From Mycolicibacter heraklionensis (GTDB taxonomy: Bacteria; Actinomycetota; Actinomycetes; Mycobacteriales; Mycobacteriaceae): a DNA stretch of 64,000 nucleotides. Below are positions 12,505 to 24,293 of this stretch, one piece after another. The first letter of the stretch is position 1, and every line of letters begins with the position of its first letter. The DNA lies in NCBI GenBank assembly GCA_001673575.1, contig LZME01000059.1, positions 1 to 64,000 on the forward strand, written 5' to 3'. The position numbers were made by a program, and so were the translations under genes. Under the pieces are notes generated by a model. The model saw nothing but the letters and a program-made list of their open reading frames with translations. It was not told the DNA's origin and ran no database searches.

Positions 12505-13349
12505 GGTTGATCGTTCCTGATCGCTGTCACGAACCGGAGCCGCCCAGTCAGGTCGGGCCGGGACACTACCTCGTCGAAAAATCCGGTGCCGCGCACAGTT
12601 TGGACGGTGGCCGTCGGGGTGGTGTCGTCATGTTCGACGGCGAACAGTCCGCCCGGGCGCAACAACCGCGCTGCCAGGTGAGCCAGCGGAGTGATCACCG
12701 CCATTCCATCCGGGCCGCCGAACAACGCATGCTCCGGATCGTGCTGGGCCACTTCGGGATCTAGCTCCGCACCGTCGGGAATATAGGGCGGGTTGCTGAC
12801 CATCAGGTCGACTTGACCGTCGAGCTCCGACAGCAGCCCCGGCGAGGTCACATCGGCGTTGATCAGCTCCACCGACGTTCCGGCACAGTTGCGCTGCGCG
12901 TAGTCCAACGCGGGTTCGGAGTCCTCGACCGCGAAGACACGGGCGCCGGGGAAACTGTGGGACAACGCAATCGCCAGCGCACCTGAACCGGTGCAGGCGT
13001 CGACGATCACCGGGTGCGTGCCGAGCGGTTGGGCCACAGCCTGTTTCAGCACCCAGTCGAGCAGGGCTTCGGTTTCCGGCCGCGGGATGAACACCCCCGG
13101 ACCGACCTGCAGCAGCACCGGCCCGAACGCCGCGGTACCGATCAGGTGCTGCAGCGGGACCCGAGAGCTGCGTGCGGCGACCAATTCCCGGTACCGCCCG
13201 TAGAACTCGTCGTCGGGTGGATCCAGCAGTGCCAGCCGGCCACGGTCGGTGCCGGCCGCATGGGCGGCGAGCTCTTCAGCGTCGTAGCGGGCGGAATCGA
13301 TCCCGGCATCAGCGAAAAGCGCTGCAGCGGAGTCGATCGCGTCCCTCAT
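12501..13349 (-). CDS. prmC: Peptide chain release factor N5-glutamine methyltransferase PrmC (HemK)
   Basis: A 282-residue SAM-dependent methyltransferase that methylates the Gln of the GGQ motif in release factors; its likely substrate PrfA is encoded just upstream. An N-terminal helical domain is followed by the Rossmann fold. The catalytic NPPY motif is seen in DLMVSNPPYIPDGAELDPEV, and the SAM loop in DACTGSGALAIAL. I chose the ATG at 13349 (MRDAIDSAAALF) because homologues begin there; ATGs at 13382 and 13397 are possible. It ends in an ATGA overlap with tsaC. Confidence 0.95.
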   Translation of the reverse strand: MRDAIDSAAALFADAGIDSARYDAEELAAHAAGTDRGRLALLDPPDDEFYGRYRELVAARSSRVPLQHLIGTAAFGPVLLQVGPGVFIPRPETEALLDWVLKQAVAQPLGTHPVIVDACTGSGALAIALSHSFPGARVFAVEDSEPALDYAQRNCAGTSVELINADVTSPGLLSELDGQVDLMVSNPPYIPDGAELDPEVAQHDPEHALFGGPDGMAVITPLAHLAARLLRPGGLFAVEHDDTTPTATVQTVRGTGFFDEVVSRPDLTGRLRFVTAIRNDQP

Positions 13350-13409
13350 TCGGCTGCGCTCGATGGTCCGCCTCCTCCTCATCGCTTCGCTCTGCATCGT
13401 CGCCGGTGG

Positions 13410-14486
13410 CTATGCCGTCCCCTGTAACCGGGTTTCCTTATCGGCGGCTGCCAGTGCGTCGAACATCGGATCGAGATCCCCATCGAGGACCTGGTCGAGG
13501 TTGTGCGCCTTGTAGCCGATGCGGTGGTCGGTGATCCGGTTTTCCGGGAAGTTGTAGGTGCGGATGCGCTCGCTGCGGTCGACGGTGCGGATCTGGCTGG
13601 CCCGATCCGCCGAGGCGTCGGCCTGGGCCTGCTCCTCGGCAACCGCCTGCAGCCGGGCCGCCAAGACCTGCAATGCACGGGCCTTGTTCTGCAGCTGCGA
13701 CCGCTCGTTCTGACAGGTCACCACAATCCCCGTCGGCAGGTGGGTGATACGCACCGCGGAGTCGGTGGTGTTGACGCCCTGGCCGCCCTTGCCGGAGGAC
13801 CGGTAGACGTCGATACGCAGGTCTGACTCGTCGATGGCCACCTCGGCGACCTCTTCGGGCTCGGGGTAGACCAGCACGCCGGCCGCCGAAGTGTGGACAC
13901 GGCCCTGCGACTCGGTCACCGGCACCCGCTGCACGCGGTGCACCCCGCCCTCGAACTTCATCCGCGACCACACGCCGTCGGCGCTGTCGCCCTTGCTCGC
14001 GATGGTCAAGGTGGCGTCCTTGTAGCCGCCGAGGTCGGAGGTGGTCTCGTCGAGGACGGTCACCTTCCAGCCCTGGCGTTCCGCGTAGCGGATGTACATC
14101 CGGGCCAGATCGGCGGCGAACAACGCCGATTCCTCGCCGCCTTCGCCGGATTTGACCTCGAGCACGATGTCGTCGGCGTCGTGCGGGTCGCGGGGCGCCA
14201 GCATGTCGGTAAGCGCGGTGTCCAGCTCGGCGACGCGCGCCTCCAGCTCCGGGACCTCGGCAGCGAACGACGCGTCGTCAGCGGCCAGTTCCCGGGCGGC
14301 CTCGAGGTCGCCGCGGGCCGATTCGAGCTTGCGGTGGGTGGCGATGATGGGCGCCAGTTGGGCAAAGCGCCGACCGGCCCGACGCGCCTCGGTCGGGTCG
14401 TTGTGCAGTTCGGGATCGGACAGCTGCGTTTCCAGGGCGGCGTGCTCGGCTAGCAGGGCGTCGATTCCCTGAGTGCTTTGGGTCAT
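13410..14486 (-). CDS. prfA: Peptide chain release factor 1
   Basis: A 358-residue class I release factor that recognises UAA and UAG. The GGQ motif is at 234-236 and the anticodon-like tripeptide PVT (PxT, class RF1) at 189-191 in [17 protein letters not shown]. The length is normal. The prmC gene for its modifying enzyme follows 60 bases later on the same strand. Confidence 0.97.
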   Translation of the reverse strand: MTQSTQGIDALLAEHAALETQLSDPELHNDPTEARRAGRRFAQLAPIIATHRKLESARGDLEAARELAADDASFAAEVPELEARVAELDTALTDMLAPRDPHDADDIVLEVKSGEGGEESALFAADLARMYIRYAERQGWKVTVLDETTSDLGGYKDATLTIASKGDSADGVWSRMKFEGGVHRVQRVPVTESQGRVHTSAAGVLVYPEPEEVAEVAIDESDLRIDVYRSSGKGGQGVNTTDSAVRITHLPTGIVVTCQNERSQLQNKARALQVLAARLQAVAEEQAQADASADRASQIRTVDRSERIRTYNFPENRITDHRIGYKAHNLDQVLDGDLDPMFDALAAADKETRLQGTA

Positions 14487-14509
14487 CTCACCTCCATCCC
14501 CGAACGCAA

Positions 14510-14551
14510 ACCGACGCCCGGACGACGTGCTGGCACGTTCCGGGCGTCGGT
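14510..14551 (-). terminator. Strong hairpin terminator after rpmE
   Basis: ACCGACGCCCGGA at 14510-14522 pairs perfectly with TCCGGGCGTCGGT at 14539-14551. Inside it a second perfect 6-bp stem (ACGTGC/GCACGT, 14525-14538) continues the helix after a two-base bulge. The structure begins 7 bases after the rpmE stop, and the minus-strand sequence continues with TTTGCG. It is a clear intrinsic-type terminator separating rpmE from prfA. Confidence 0.75.
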
Positions 14552-14558
14552 GAGGGAG

Positions 14559-14804
14559 CTACTTGTCGTCGGCTGCTGCAGCTGCTGCGGCACCGGCGTT
14601 GCGCTTGCCGTAGCGCTTCTCGAAGCGCGCGACGCGGCCGCCGCTGTCCAGGATCTTCTGCTTGCCGGTGTAGAACGGGTGGCACTGCGAGCAGACCTCG
14701 ACCACGATGTGGCCGCTCTCCTTGGTGCTGCGGGTGGTGAAGCTGTTGCCGCAACCACAGACCACGGTGGTCTCGCCGTAGGCGGGGTGAATGCCAGATT
14801 TCAT
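14559..14804 (-). CDS. rpmE: 50S ribosomal protein L31 (zinc-binding form)
   Basis: An 81-residue ribosomal protein of the C+ type, with zinc ligands C16, C18, C38 and C41, as opposed to the zinc-free paralogue induced in zinc starvation. The C terminus is an Ala-rich tail ([12 protein letters not shown]). It lies downstream of rho with its own probable promoter and is followed by a strong hairpin terminator. Confidence 0.97.
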   Translation of the reverse strand: MKSGIHPAYGETTVVCGCGNSFTTRSTKESGHIVVEVCSQCHPFYTGKQKILDSGGRVARFEKRYGKRNAGAAAAAAADDK

Positions 14805-14882
14805 GATGTCCTCTTCAATCGTCGGCCGCCGGGTCGCCCGCCTTCGAATGTGGCGGACGTGAACCGGAACCTGAGATGTTCG

Positions 14883-14911
14883 ATTATGCCAGCTACGCTG
14901 TCGCCCCCCAA
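14883..14911 (-). promoter_or_regulatory. Candidate rpmE promoter
   Basis: On the minus strand TTGGGG (14906-14911), a 17-base spacer, and CATAAT (14883-14888) lie 79 bases upstream of the rpmE ATG. The -10 is one base from consensus and the -35 is weak. Confidence 0.4.
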
Positions 14912-14929
14912 AACGCCGGGAGGCTCCCG
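14912..14929 (-). terminator. Candidate rho gene terminator
   Basis: A short GC stem (CGGGAG/CTCCCG at 14917-14922 and 14924-14929) is followed on the minus strand by GCGTTTTG. It starts 10 bases after the rho stop. The stem is small and the tail has only four T, so the call is tentative. Confidence 0.35.
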
Positions 14930-14939
14930 CGCATTCCGG

Positions 14940-16952
14940 TTAGTCGTTGTCCATTCCCGGCGTGGTCTTGGAGACCTGCACCAGGAACTCGTAGTTGTTC
15001 TTGGTCTTGCGCAGCTGGCTCATCAGCAGGTCGATGGCCTGGTGCGAGTCCAGGCCGGACAGCAGTCGACGCAGCTTGTGCACGATCGCGAACTCGTCCG
15101 GCGAGAGCAGCAGCTCGTCCTTACGGGTGCCCGACGGGTTGACGTCGACGGCCGGGAAAACCCGGCGCTCGGCGATCTTGCGGTCCAGCTTGAGCTCGGC
15201 GTTACCGGTGCCCTTGAACTCTTCGAAGATCACGGTGTCACCGGTGGAGCCGGTCTCCACCATCGCGGTGGCGATGATGGTCAGCGAACCGCCGTCCTCG
15301 ATGTTGCGGGCCGCGCCCAGGAACCGCTTGGGCGGGTAGAGCGCGGTAGAGTCCACACCACCGGACAGGATGCGGCCCGACGCCGGGGAGGCGTTGTTGT
15401 AGGCACGACCCAGCCGGGTGATCGAGTCCAGCAGCACGACGACGTCCTTGCCCTGCTCGACCAGGCGCTTGGCCCGCTCGATGGCCAGCTCGGCGGCCTG
15501 GGTGTGGTCTGACGGCGGCCGGTCGAAGGTCGAGGCGATGACCTCACCCTTGACCGAGCGCTGCATGTCGGTGACTTCTTCGGGACGCTCGTCGACCAGC
15601 ACCACCATCAGGTGGCACTCGGGGTTGTTGCGGGTGATCGCGTTGGCGATGTCCTGCATGATCGTGGTCTTACCGGCCTTGGGCGGGGACACGATCAGGG
15701 CACGCTGCCCCTTGCCGATCGGCATGATCAGGTCGATGACGCGGGTGGTCAGCTTCTCCCCCGAGGTCTCCAACCGCAGCCGCTGGTTCGGGTACAGCGG
15801 GGTCAGCTTGGAGAACTCGGGACGCTTACGGGCGTCCTCGACGGGGCCGCCGTTGACCGAGTCCAGCCGCACCAGCGGGTTGAACTTCTGCCGCTGGTTG
15901 GGTTGGTCACCGTCGCGGGGCACCCGCACGGCACCGGTCACCGCGTCACCGCGGCGCAGCCCGTTCTTGCGCACCATGTTCATCGAGACGTAGACGTCGT
16001 TGGGTCCGGCCAGGTAGCCCGAGGTACGCACGAACGCGTAGTTGTCGAGCACATCGAGGATGCCCGCGACCGGCTGGACGACGTCGTCCTCGCGCAGCTC
16101 GGCGTCGCCGCCGGCACCGCCACTTTCGCCGCCACGCTCGCCACGGCGACGCCGGTCACGGAACCGACGGCCGCGCCGGCCACCGCGTCCTTCGTCGTCG
16201 TCGCCACCGCCACGGTTGGACTGATCGCCGCCCTGGTCGTCGTTCTTGGACTGCGCGCCTTCGTCGGTCTTGGCGTCGGTTTTCGCGTCGGCCTTGGGCT
16301 CGCTCTTGGCGCCCTCGCGCTCACGGCGTCCACCGGACTGCTCAGCCCTGTCGGCCTTGTCGTCGTTGCGGCCCTGCTTGCGCGACTCGCCCTGGGTCTC
16401 GGCCTCGGCCGGCTTGTCCTGCTCGGCCGGCTTCTCGGACTCTCCGCCATTGGCGGCGGGCGAACCGGTCGCACGGCTGGCGCCACGGCGTTCGCGGCGC
16501 GGCGGGGCCGCGGGAGCGTCGGCCTCGTTGGCCGCGGCGGGCTCGGCACCGTTGGCGGGTTGCTCGCTGGTCGGTGTCTTCGTCTTCGGCGCTTCGGCGC
16601 CACTGCCGGCGTTGCCCCCGTTGCCGGAGACCTCGCGGATTGCGGCAATCAGTTCGCTCTTGCGCATCCCGGAGGAGCCCTTGACACCGACGCGGTTGGC
16701 CAGCGCCCGCAGTTCGGGCAGCACCATCGCCGACAGCGAGCTGTCGGAGGGGGCGGTGGCCGCACCGTTGTCGGGCGCCGAAGCGGGAGCGGACTCGGTG
16801 GTGGCCGGCTCCGAGGCGGTCTCCGGGGCGGACGGCGCGGCGTCACTACCGCCGGCGGCTGCGTCCTGGCTGGTCTCGGAAGTGCTCGGGGGGGTCGGCA
16901 GCGATTCCTGATCGGTGCTGCCTTCAGCCGTGAAGAGGTCCGTTTCGGTCAC
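14940..16952 (-). CDS. rho: Transcription termination factor Rho
   Basis: A 670-residue hexameric RNA helicase that terminates transcription. The N terminus is disordered and Ala/Ser/Thr/Glu-rich. A Rho_N domain (about 75-110, [25 protein letters not shown]) follows, and then an Arg/Asp/Gly-rich insertion to about residue 280, typical of actinobacterial Rho and implicated in RNA binding. The RNA-binding and ATPase domains follow, with Walker A PPKAGKTT at about 423-430 and Q-loop region [11 protein letters not shown]. The GTG at 16952 is chosen because AAGGAAATCC precedes it and homologues begin (V/M)T(E/D)TDL there. Confidence 0.96.
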   Translation of the reverse strand: MTETDLFTAEGSTDQESLPTPPSTSETSQDAAAGGSDAAPSAPETASEPATTESAPASAPDNGAATAPSDSSLSAMVLPELRALANRVGVKGSSGMRKSELIAAIREVSGNGGNAGSGAEAPKTKTPTSEQPANGAEPAAANEADAPAAPPRRERRGASRATGSPAANGGESEKPAEQDKPAEAETQGESRKQGRNDDKADRAEQSGGRREREGAKSEPKADAKTDAKTDEGAQSKNDDQGGDQSNRGGGDDDEGRGGRRGRRFRDRRRRGERGGESGGAGGDAELREDDVVQPVAGILDVLDNYAFVRTSGYLAGPNDVYVSMNMVRKNGLRRGDAVTGAVRVPRDGDQPNQRQKFNPLVRLDSVNGGPVEDARKRPEFSKLTPLYPNQRLRLETSGEKLTTRVIDLIMPIGKGQRALIVSPPKAGKTTIMQDIANAITRNNPECHLMVVLVDERPEEVTDMQRSVKGEVIASTFDRPPSDHTQAAELAIERAKRLVEQGKDVVVLLDSITRLGRAYNNASPASGRILSGGVDSTALYPPKRFLGAARNIEDGGSLTIIATAMVETGSTGDTVIFEEFKGTGNAELKLDRKIAERRVFPAVDVNPSGTRKDELLLSPDEFAIVHKLRRLLSGLDSHQAIDLLMSQLRKTKNNYEFLVQVSKTTPGMDND

Positions 16953-17218
16953 GGATTTCCTTTCTTCCCTCGTCGGTTTTCTCACGCGAGGGGCTTGGTT
17001 GCATTCAGCGGACTCGCCGAGTGCGTGTCACCGTCGACTGTTTAACGGTGTAGCCCGTATCGACGGCGTCGTAACGCAAACCGTCAGCTACGGGAAGAAT
17101 TTGGTGGCATCCCGGTTGACATCACATTCTGAAAACAGGTGCTGATGCCGCGAATGCGGGACGGGACCGAGGATAGCCCGCTTCTGTGCTCGACGCAACA
17201 GATGGTTTGCTGCGCGGC

Positions 17219-19244
<2,026 letters not shown>

Positions 19245-19248
<4 letters not shown>

Positions 19249-20579
19249 TGGTCTGTTCCTTCCAGTCGTAGCACGCTGGCGATCCGCTGGACTGCGTCCA
19301 GGTCAGCCAGCGCCGCAACGGTTTTCGACAATGCTGCGTCGGCAGCCCGGTGGGTGACCACCACGATCCGAGCGCCGATCAGTTGGCCATCGTTGTCGGC
19401 CACGCCCTCCTGGCGCACCTCGGCGATGCTGACGCCGTGGGCGGCGAATTCGGCTGCCACCGTGGACAGCACACCCGGCTTGTCGGCGACGTCCATGCTC
19501 ACGTAGTAGCGGGTCTGCACGTCGCCGATCGGGGCGATGGCCAGCTGGGCGTACTTGGATTCACGCGGCCCGCGCCCGCCCTGCACCCGGTTGCGGGCGG
19601 CCATCACCAGATCACCGGTGACCGCGGATGCGGTCGGCGCGCCGCCGGCACCCTGGCCGTAGAACATCAGCCGACCGGCCGCCTCGGCTTCGACCACCAC
19701 CGCGTTGAAGGCCCCGTTGACGGTGGCCAGTGGGTGGGTCAGCGGCACCAGCGCCGGGTAGACCCGCGCCGAAACCCGCTGCTGCCCATCACTGGTGGTG
19801 ATGCGTTCGCAGATGGCCAGCAGTTTGATCGTGCAGCCTAACGCCCGGGCCGTGGTGAAGTCCGCCGGGCTGATGCTGGTGATGCCCTCCCGGTAGACGT
19901 CGTCGGCGGTCACCCGGGTGTGGAAGGCGATCGATGCCAGGATCGCGGCCTTGGCGGCGGCGTCGTAGCCCTCCACGTCGGCGGTCGGGTCGGCCTCGGC
20001 GTAGCCCAGCGCACTCGCATCGGCCAGCGCAGCGGTGTAGTCGGCGCCGGTGGAGTCCATTTCGGACAGGATGTAGTTGGTGGTGCCGTTGACGATGCCG
20101 GCCACCCGCAACACGGTGTCGCCGGCCAGCGACTGGGTCAGCGGCCGGATCACCGGGATGGCGCCGGCGACGGCAGCCTCGAAGTACAGGTCCACCCGCG
20201 CGTTCTCGGCGGCCTCGGCCAGCTCCCCGGTGGACCGCGACAGCAGGGCCTTGTTCGCGGTGACGACGGATTTGCCGTGCGCGATCGCCGACAGGATCGC
20301 CTTGCGGGCCGGTTCGACCGGGCCCATCAGCTCCACGACGATGTCGACGTCGCTGCGCGACACCAGGCTGTCGATGTCGTCGGTGAGCAATTCCGCTGGC
20401 ACGCCGCGGTCGTCCGCCACCCGGCGCACACCGACCCCACGCAGCACCAGCGGTGCGCCGATGCGCGCGGCCAGATCATCAGCGCTGGCCTCGAGAATGC
20501 GGACGACTTCACTGCCGACGTTGCCCAAGCCGAGGACTGCCACCCCTACGGGGGCCCCGGACACCTGCGAACCGGACAC
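19245..20579 (-). CDS. hom: Homoserine dehydrogenase
   Basis: A 444-residue NAD(P)-dependent enzyme reducing aspartate semialdehyde to homoserine, the branch point to threonine and methionine. The dinucleotide motif is [11 protein letters not shown] (about 14-24). The C-terminal ACT domain (about 354-425, starting [17 protein letters not shown]) is the threonine feedback site. The GTG start lies 3 bases from the lysA stop. Confidence 0.97.
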
Positions 20580-20582
20580 TTT

Positions 20583-22019
20583 TTACCCCACCTCCAGGCT
20601 GATCAGGTCTTCGACGGTCTCCCGGCGCAGCATAAGGCGGGCTTTCCCGTCACGTACCGCCACCACCGCCGGGCGGGTGAGCAGGTTGTACCTGCTCGAC
20701 ATCGAGTAACAGTAGGCGCCGGTGGCGGCCACCGCGATCAGGTCACCGGGCACCATGCCTTCGGGCACCCAGGTGTCGCGGACGATGATGTCGCCGCTCT
20801 CGCAGTGCTTGCCGACGATGCGGCCCAGCTCCGGCAACGCTCCTGCTTCTCCAAGGCCCGGTAGGCCTCGCGAGACCAGCCGTACGTCGTAGTGCGCGTC
20901 ATACAGCGCCGGCCGGATGTTGTCGCTCATGCCGCCGTCGACGCTGACGTAGCGGCGATGCCCGGTGGCGCTGACGGCGACGTCCTTGACGGTGCCGACC
21001 TCATAGAGCGTGATGGTGCCCGGCCCGGCGATCGCCCGACCGGGTTCGACGACCAGTTGCGGGGTGGGCAGGCCCACCGCGGCGGACTCATCGCGCACGA
21101 TCGCAGCCAGTTTGGCGGCCAGCTCGGCCATCGGCGGCGGGTCGTCCTGCGGCTGATACGAGATGCCCAGTCCCCCACCCAGGTCGATGACCGAGAGCTG
21201 CGCGGTCTTGTCAACGCCGAATTCGGCGACCACGTCGCGCAGCAGCCCGATCACCCGGTGGGCGGCCAATTCGAAGCCGGCGACGTCGAAGATCTGCGAG
21301 CCGATGTGGCTGTGCAGGCCGATCAGGCGCAGGTGCTCGGTGGCGAACACTTTTCTGATGGCGTCCATTGCCGCACCGCTGGCCAGCGACAGCCCGAACT
21401 TCTGGTCTTCGTGGGCGGTCGAGATGAATTCGTGGGTGTGGGCCTCCACACCGACGGTGACGCGCACCAGCACGTCCTGAGTTGTCCCGGCCGCCTTGGC
21501 GACCGCTTCGAGGCGGTCGATCTCGATCAGCGAGTCGACCACGATGTGGCCGACGCCGGCGTTGACCGCAGTCTGAAGTTCGGCGACCGACTTGTTGTTG
21601 CCGTGCAGGGTGATTCGCTGCGCGGGGAAGCCGGCGTGCAGGGCGACGGCCAGCTCTCCCCCGGTGGCGACGTCGAGGCACAGGCCCTCTTGGTCGATCC
21701 AGCGCGCGATCTCGCTGCACAGGAAGGCTTTGGCGGCGTAGTGCACGTTGTCGCCTCCGCCGAACGCCTCGGCGATCTCGCGGCAGCGGCCCCGGAAATC
21801 GTCCTCGTCGATGACGAACAGCGGGGTGCCGAACTCGGCGGCCAGGTCGGTGACCTTCACGCCGGCGATCTGGGTGACGCCGTCGTCGCCGCGAACGGTA
21901 TTGCGCGGCCAGACATTCGGCGCCAACTGCAGCAGCTGCTGCGGGGTCTGCGGGCGCGGCGGCAGTCCGTCGTGCTGGATCTCTTCGGCGTGGCGAGGGC
22001 CCGCGGGGTGGACGTTCAC
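20583..22019 (-). CDS. lysA: Diaminopimelate decarboxylase
   Basis: A 478-residue PLP enzyme of the alanine-racemase fold that makes L-lysine from meso-diaminopimelate. The PLP lysine is about K97 in [10 protein letters not shown]; the conserved GGGLGISY and [11 protein letters not shown] segments bind the phosphate, and CESGDI contributes the active-site Cys. I chose GTG 22019, which overlaps the argS stop (GTGA). This gives about 30 more N-terminal residues than the M. tuberculosis protein, so an internal start near [14 protein letters not shown] is possible. Confidence 0.95.
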   Translation of the reverse strand: MNVHPAGPRHAEEIQHDGLPPRPQTPQQLLQLAPNVWPRNTVRGDDGVTQIAGVKVTDLAAEFGTPLFVIDEDDFRGRCREIAEAFGGGDNVHYAAKAFLCSEIARWIDQEGLCLDVATGGELAVALHAGFPAQRITLHGNNKSVAELQTAVNAGVGHIVVDSLIEIDRLEAVAKAAGTTQDVLVRVTVGVEAHTHEFISTAHEDQKFGLSLASGAAMDAIRKVFATEHLRLIGLHSHIGSQIFDVAGFELAAHRVIGLLRDVVAEFGVDKTAQLSVIDLGGGLGISYQPQDDPPPMAELAAKLAAIVRDESAAVGLPTPQLVVEPGRAIAGPGTITLYEVGTVKDVAVSATGHRRYVSVDGGMSDNIRPALYDAHYDVRLVSRGLPGLGEAGALPELGRIVGKHCESGDIIVRDTWVPEGMVPGDLIAVAATGAYCYSMSSRYNLLTRPAVVAVRDGKARLMLRRETVEDLISLEVG

Positions 22020-23662
22020 ATCCGCTCCGGTGCGCTCACGCCGAGGATGCCCAGCCCGTTGGCGATCACCTGGCGGGTGGCCTGACACAGCGCCAGCCGC
22101 GCGGCATGCAGCTCGCCGGGTTCCTCATCGCCCTGGGGCAGCACCCGGCAGCTGTCGTAGAACCGGTGGTAGTCGCCGGCAAGGTCTTCCAGGTAGCGGC
22201 AGACCCGGTGCGGTTCCCGCAGGGCGGCAGCGGTTTCCAGCACCCGGGGGAACTCCCCGAGGTTGCGGATCAGCGTGCCTTCCTTGTCGTGGCTGAGCAG
22301 CCCGAGGTTCGTGGTGTCGGGGGCCAGGCCCAGTTCAGCGGCGTTGCGGGCCAGCGCGGAGAGCCGCGCGTGCGCGTATTGCACGTAGTAGACCGGGTTT
22401 TCGTTGCTCGCCGAGGACCACAACGCCAGATCAATGTCGATCGGGGTGTCCACCGAAGAGCGGATCAGGCTGTAGCGGGCGGCGTCCACGCCGATGGCCT
22501 CGACCAGGTCGTCGAGGGTGATGACGGTGCCGGCGCGCTTGCTCATCTTGACCGGCTGGCCGTCGCGCACCAGGTTGACCATCTGGCCGATCAGCACCTC
22601 AACTCCTGCCGGGTCGTCGCCGAAGGCGGCCGCGGCGGCCTTGAGCCGGGCGATATAGCCGTGGTGGTCGGCGCCGAGCATGTAGATACACAGGTTGAAG
22701 CCGCGCTCGCGCTTGTCCAGGTAGTAGGCCAGGTCGCCGGCGATGTAGGCGGGCTTGCCGTCGCTTTTGATGACGACGCGGTCCTTGTCGTCGCCGTAGG
22801 CGCTGGTGCGCAGCCAGGTGGCACCGTCTTTTTCGTAGATGTTGTCTTCTGTGCGCAGCCGTTCGATGGCCTGCTCGACGCGCCCGGAGGTGTGCATCGA
22901 GTCTTCGTGGGTGAAGACGTCGAAGTCGGTGCCGAATTCGTGCAGCGATTTCTTGATGTGGGTGAACATCAGGTCGACGCCGATCTCGCGGAACGTCTCC
23001 TGAGCATCGGGACTGTTCAGGGCGTCGGGGGCCTGGGCCTGGATTTGGGCCGCGATGTCGGTGATGTAGGCGCCGGCGTAACCGTCCTCGGGGGCGGGCT
23101 CGCCCTTGGCGGCGGCGATCAGCGAGTTGGCGAACCGGTCGATCTGGGCGCCGTGGTCGTTGAAGTAGTACTCGCGGGTGACCGCGGCACCCTGGGTGCT
23201 CAGCAGCCGGCCCAGTGCGTCACCGACCGCGGCCCACCGGGTGCCACCGATGTGGATGGGGCCGGTGGGGTTGGCCGAGACGAACTCGAGGTTGACGTTG
23301 AGTGCGCCGAGGGTGTCGGTGTGGCCGTAGCTTGTGCCGGCGCTGATGACGTTGGCGACCACGGCGCCCTGCGCGGAAGCCTCGATGCGCAGGTTCACAA
23401 ACCCCGGTCCCGCGATCTCGGCCGCGGCGATCCCGTCGGCCTGCACCAGCGCCTCGGCCAGCCAGCCGGCCAGCTCGCGCGGGTTGACGCCCACCTTCTT
23501 GCCCAGCTGCAGGGCCAGGTTGGTGGCGTAATCACCGTGTTCGGGGTTGCGCGGCCGCTCGACTGTCACCGTCGCGGGCAGCGCGGCGGTGTCCAGGTCA
23601 TGTTCGGCCAGCACCGCGGCGGCGGTGTTCTTGAGCAATTCGGCCAGATCGGCGGGGGTCAC
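22016..23662 (-). CDS. argS: Arginyl-tRNA synthetase
   Basis: A 548-residue class I synthetase. The HIGH-type signature is HIGG at 137-140 ([12 protein letters not shown]) and the KMSK loop is [11 protein letters not shown]. The N-terminal additional domain (about 1-90) and the C-terminal DALR anticodon-binding domain are complete. The start is GTG 23662. It is divergent from a tRNA-Arg gene 112 bases away, so enzyme and substrate tRNA are neighbours. It appears to be the first gene of the argS-lysA-hom-thrC-thrB run. Confidence 0.97.
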   Translation of the reverse strand: MTPADLAELLKNTAAAVLAEHDLDTAALPATVTVERPRNPEHGDYATNLALQLGKKVGVNPRELAGWLAEALVQADGIAAAEIAGPGFVNLRIEASAQGAVVANVISAGTSYGHTDTLGALNVNLEFVSANPTGPIHIGGTRWAAVGDALGRLLSTQGAAVTREYYFNDHGAQIDRFANSLIAAAKGEPAPEDGYAGAYITDIAAQIQAQAPDALNSPDAQETFREIGVDLMFTHIKKSLHEFGTDFDVFTHEDSMHTSGRVEQAIERLRTEDNIYEKDGATWLRTSAYGDDKDRVVIKSDGKPAYIAGDLAYYLDKRERGFNLCIYMLGADHHGYIARLKAAAAAFGDDPAGVEVLIGQMVNLVRDGQPVKMSKRAGTVITLDDLVEAIGVDAARYSLIRSSVDTPIDIDLALWSSASNENPVYYVQYAHARLSALARNAAELGLAPDTTNLGLLSHDKEGTLIRNLGEFPRVLETAAALREPHRVCRYLEDLAGDYHRFYDSCRVLPQGDEEPGELHAARLALCQATRQVIANGLGILGVSAPERM

Positions 23663-23774
23663 GAGGCCCCATCCTATGGTCTTACGTGGTCAGGCCCCGA
23701 ATCCGTCCGGTTCTCGGGTCCGGGCAATCATGCGCTAGTCTGTCAAAGCCCACTTGGCGCCCGTTTGTACGTGC

Positions 23775-23850
23775 GCCCCCGTAGCTCAGGGGATAGAGCG
23801 TCTGCCTCCGGAGCAGAAGGCCGCAGGTTCGAATCCTGCCGGGGGCACCA
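23775..23850 (+). tRNA. tRNA-Arg (anticodon CCG)
   Basis: A complete cloverleaf. The acceptor stem GCCCCCG pairs with CGGGGGC, with discriminator A and an encoded CCA at 23848-23850. The anticodon stem TCTGC/GCAGA encloses the loop CTCCGGA, giving anticodon CCG at 23808-23810 (reads CGG). The T-arm has the standard GGTTCGAATCC. It is divergent from argS. Confidence 0.97.
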
Positions 23851-23867
23851 CACAAAATGCCACGTCG

Positions 23868-23880
23868 CGGGCTCTGCCCG
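23868..23880 (+). terminator. Possible short terminator after tRNA-Arg
   Basis: CGGGC-TCT-GCCCG forms a 5-bp hairpin 18 bases after the tRNA. There is no T tract, so this is a weak candidate. Confidence 0.25.
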
Positions 23881-23927
23881 TTCAGCGGTGAATTCCGCAA
23901 ACCACCGTTCACTAATACAGTTCTCCC

Positions 23928-24287
23928 ATGACCTCCCCCGTCCTGCGGGTCACTCCGGTCAGCCTGCGGGAACTGGCGGAGCGGTGTACATCGCTGTCGG
24001 ATCAGGTCGCACCAGCGCTGCCGGCGGCCGCCGCTCCCACGTGGCAGGCCACCGGCACAGCAGCCAGCAACGTCAACACCGGTGCCAGCACCGCCGCGAC
24101 CACGATGCGCGGACGGATGACAGCCAGCTCGAGAAAGCTCACCACCGCGGCCCACGACTACGAGGCGATGGACAACGCCGGGGCTGCCACCCTGGCCGCA
24201 GTCCCCCAGCATGGCGCCGGTCTTATCCCGCTGGTCGCGCGCTCCGGCGCCGACGGCGGAGCCGGTGGCCTCGGGACGCCGAGGTAG
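23928..24287 (+). CDS. EspC-like type VII secretion partner protein
   Basis: A 119-residue small helical protein of the EspC / DUF2580 type. It begins with the family pattern LRVTPVSLRELAERC, has Ala/Thr-rich helices around a W39 turn (PTWQATGT), and carries Y78-E-A-M-D82, which fits the YxxxD/E type VII secretion signal. The C terminus is Gly-rich and disordered. It lies 6 bases upstream of the WxG effector gene, so the two are probably cotranslated and secreted as a pair, as for other Esp or PE/PPE pairs. Family assignment rests on pattern and context; the exact ESX system is unknown. Confidence 0.7.
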   Translation: MTSPVLRVTPVSLRELAERCTSLSDQVAPALPAAAAPTWQATGTAASNVNTGASTAATTMRGRMTASSRKLTTAAHDYEAMDNAGAATLAAVPQHGAGLIPLVARSGADGGAGGLGTPR

Positions 24288-24293
24288 CCGCCG

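Noticed and set aside
16042..16911. Ser/Ala/Arg-rich plus-strand frames opposite rho
   Set aside because: They mirror the repetitive, charged rho insertion in the other strand and show no start signals.
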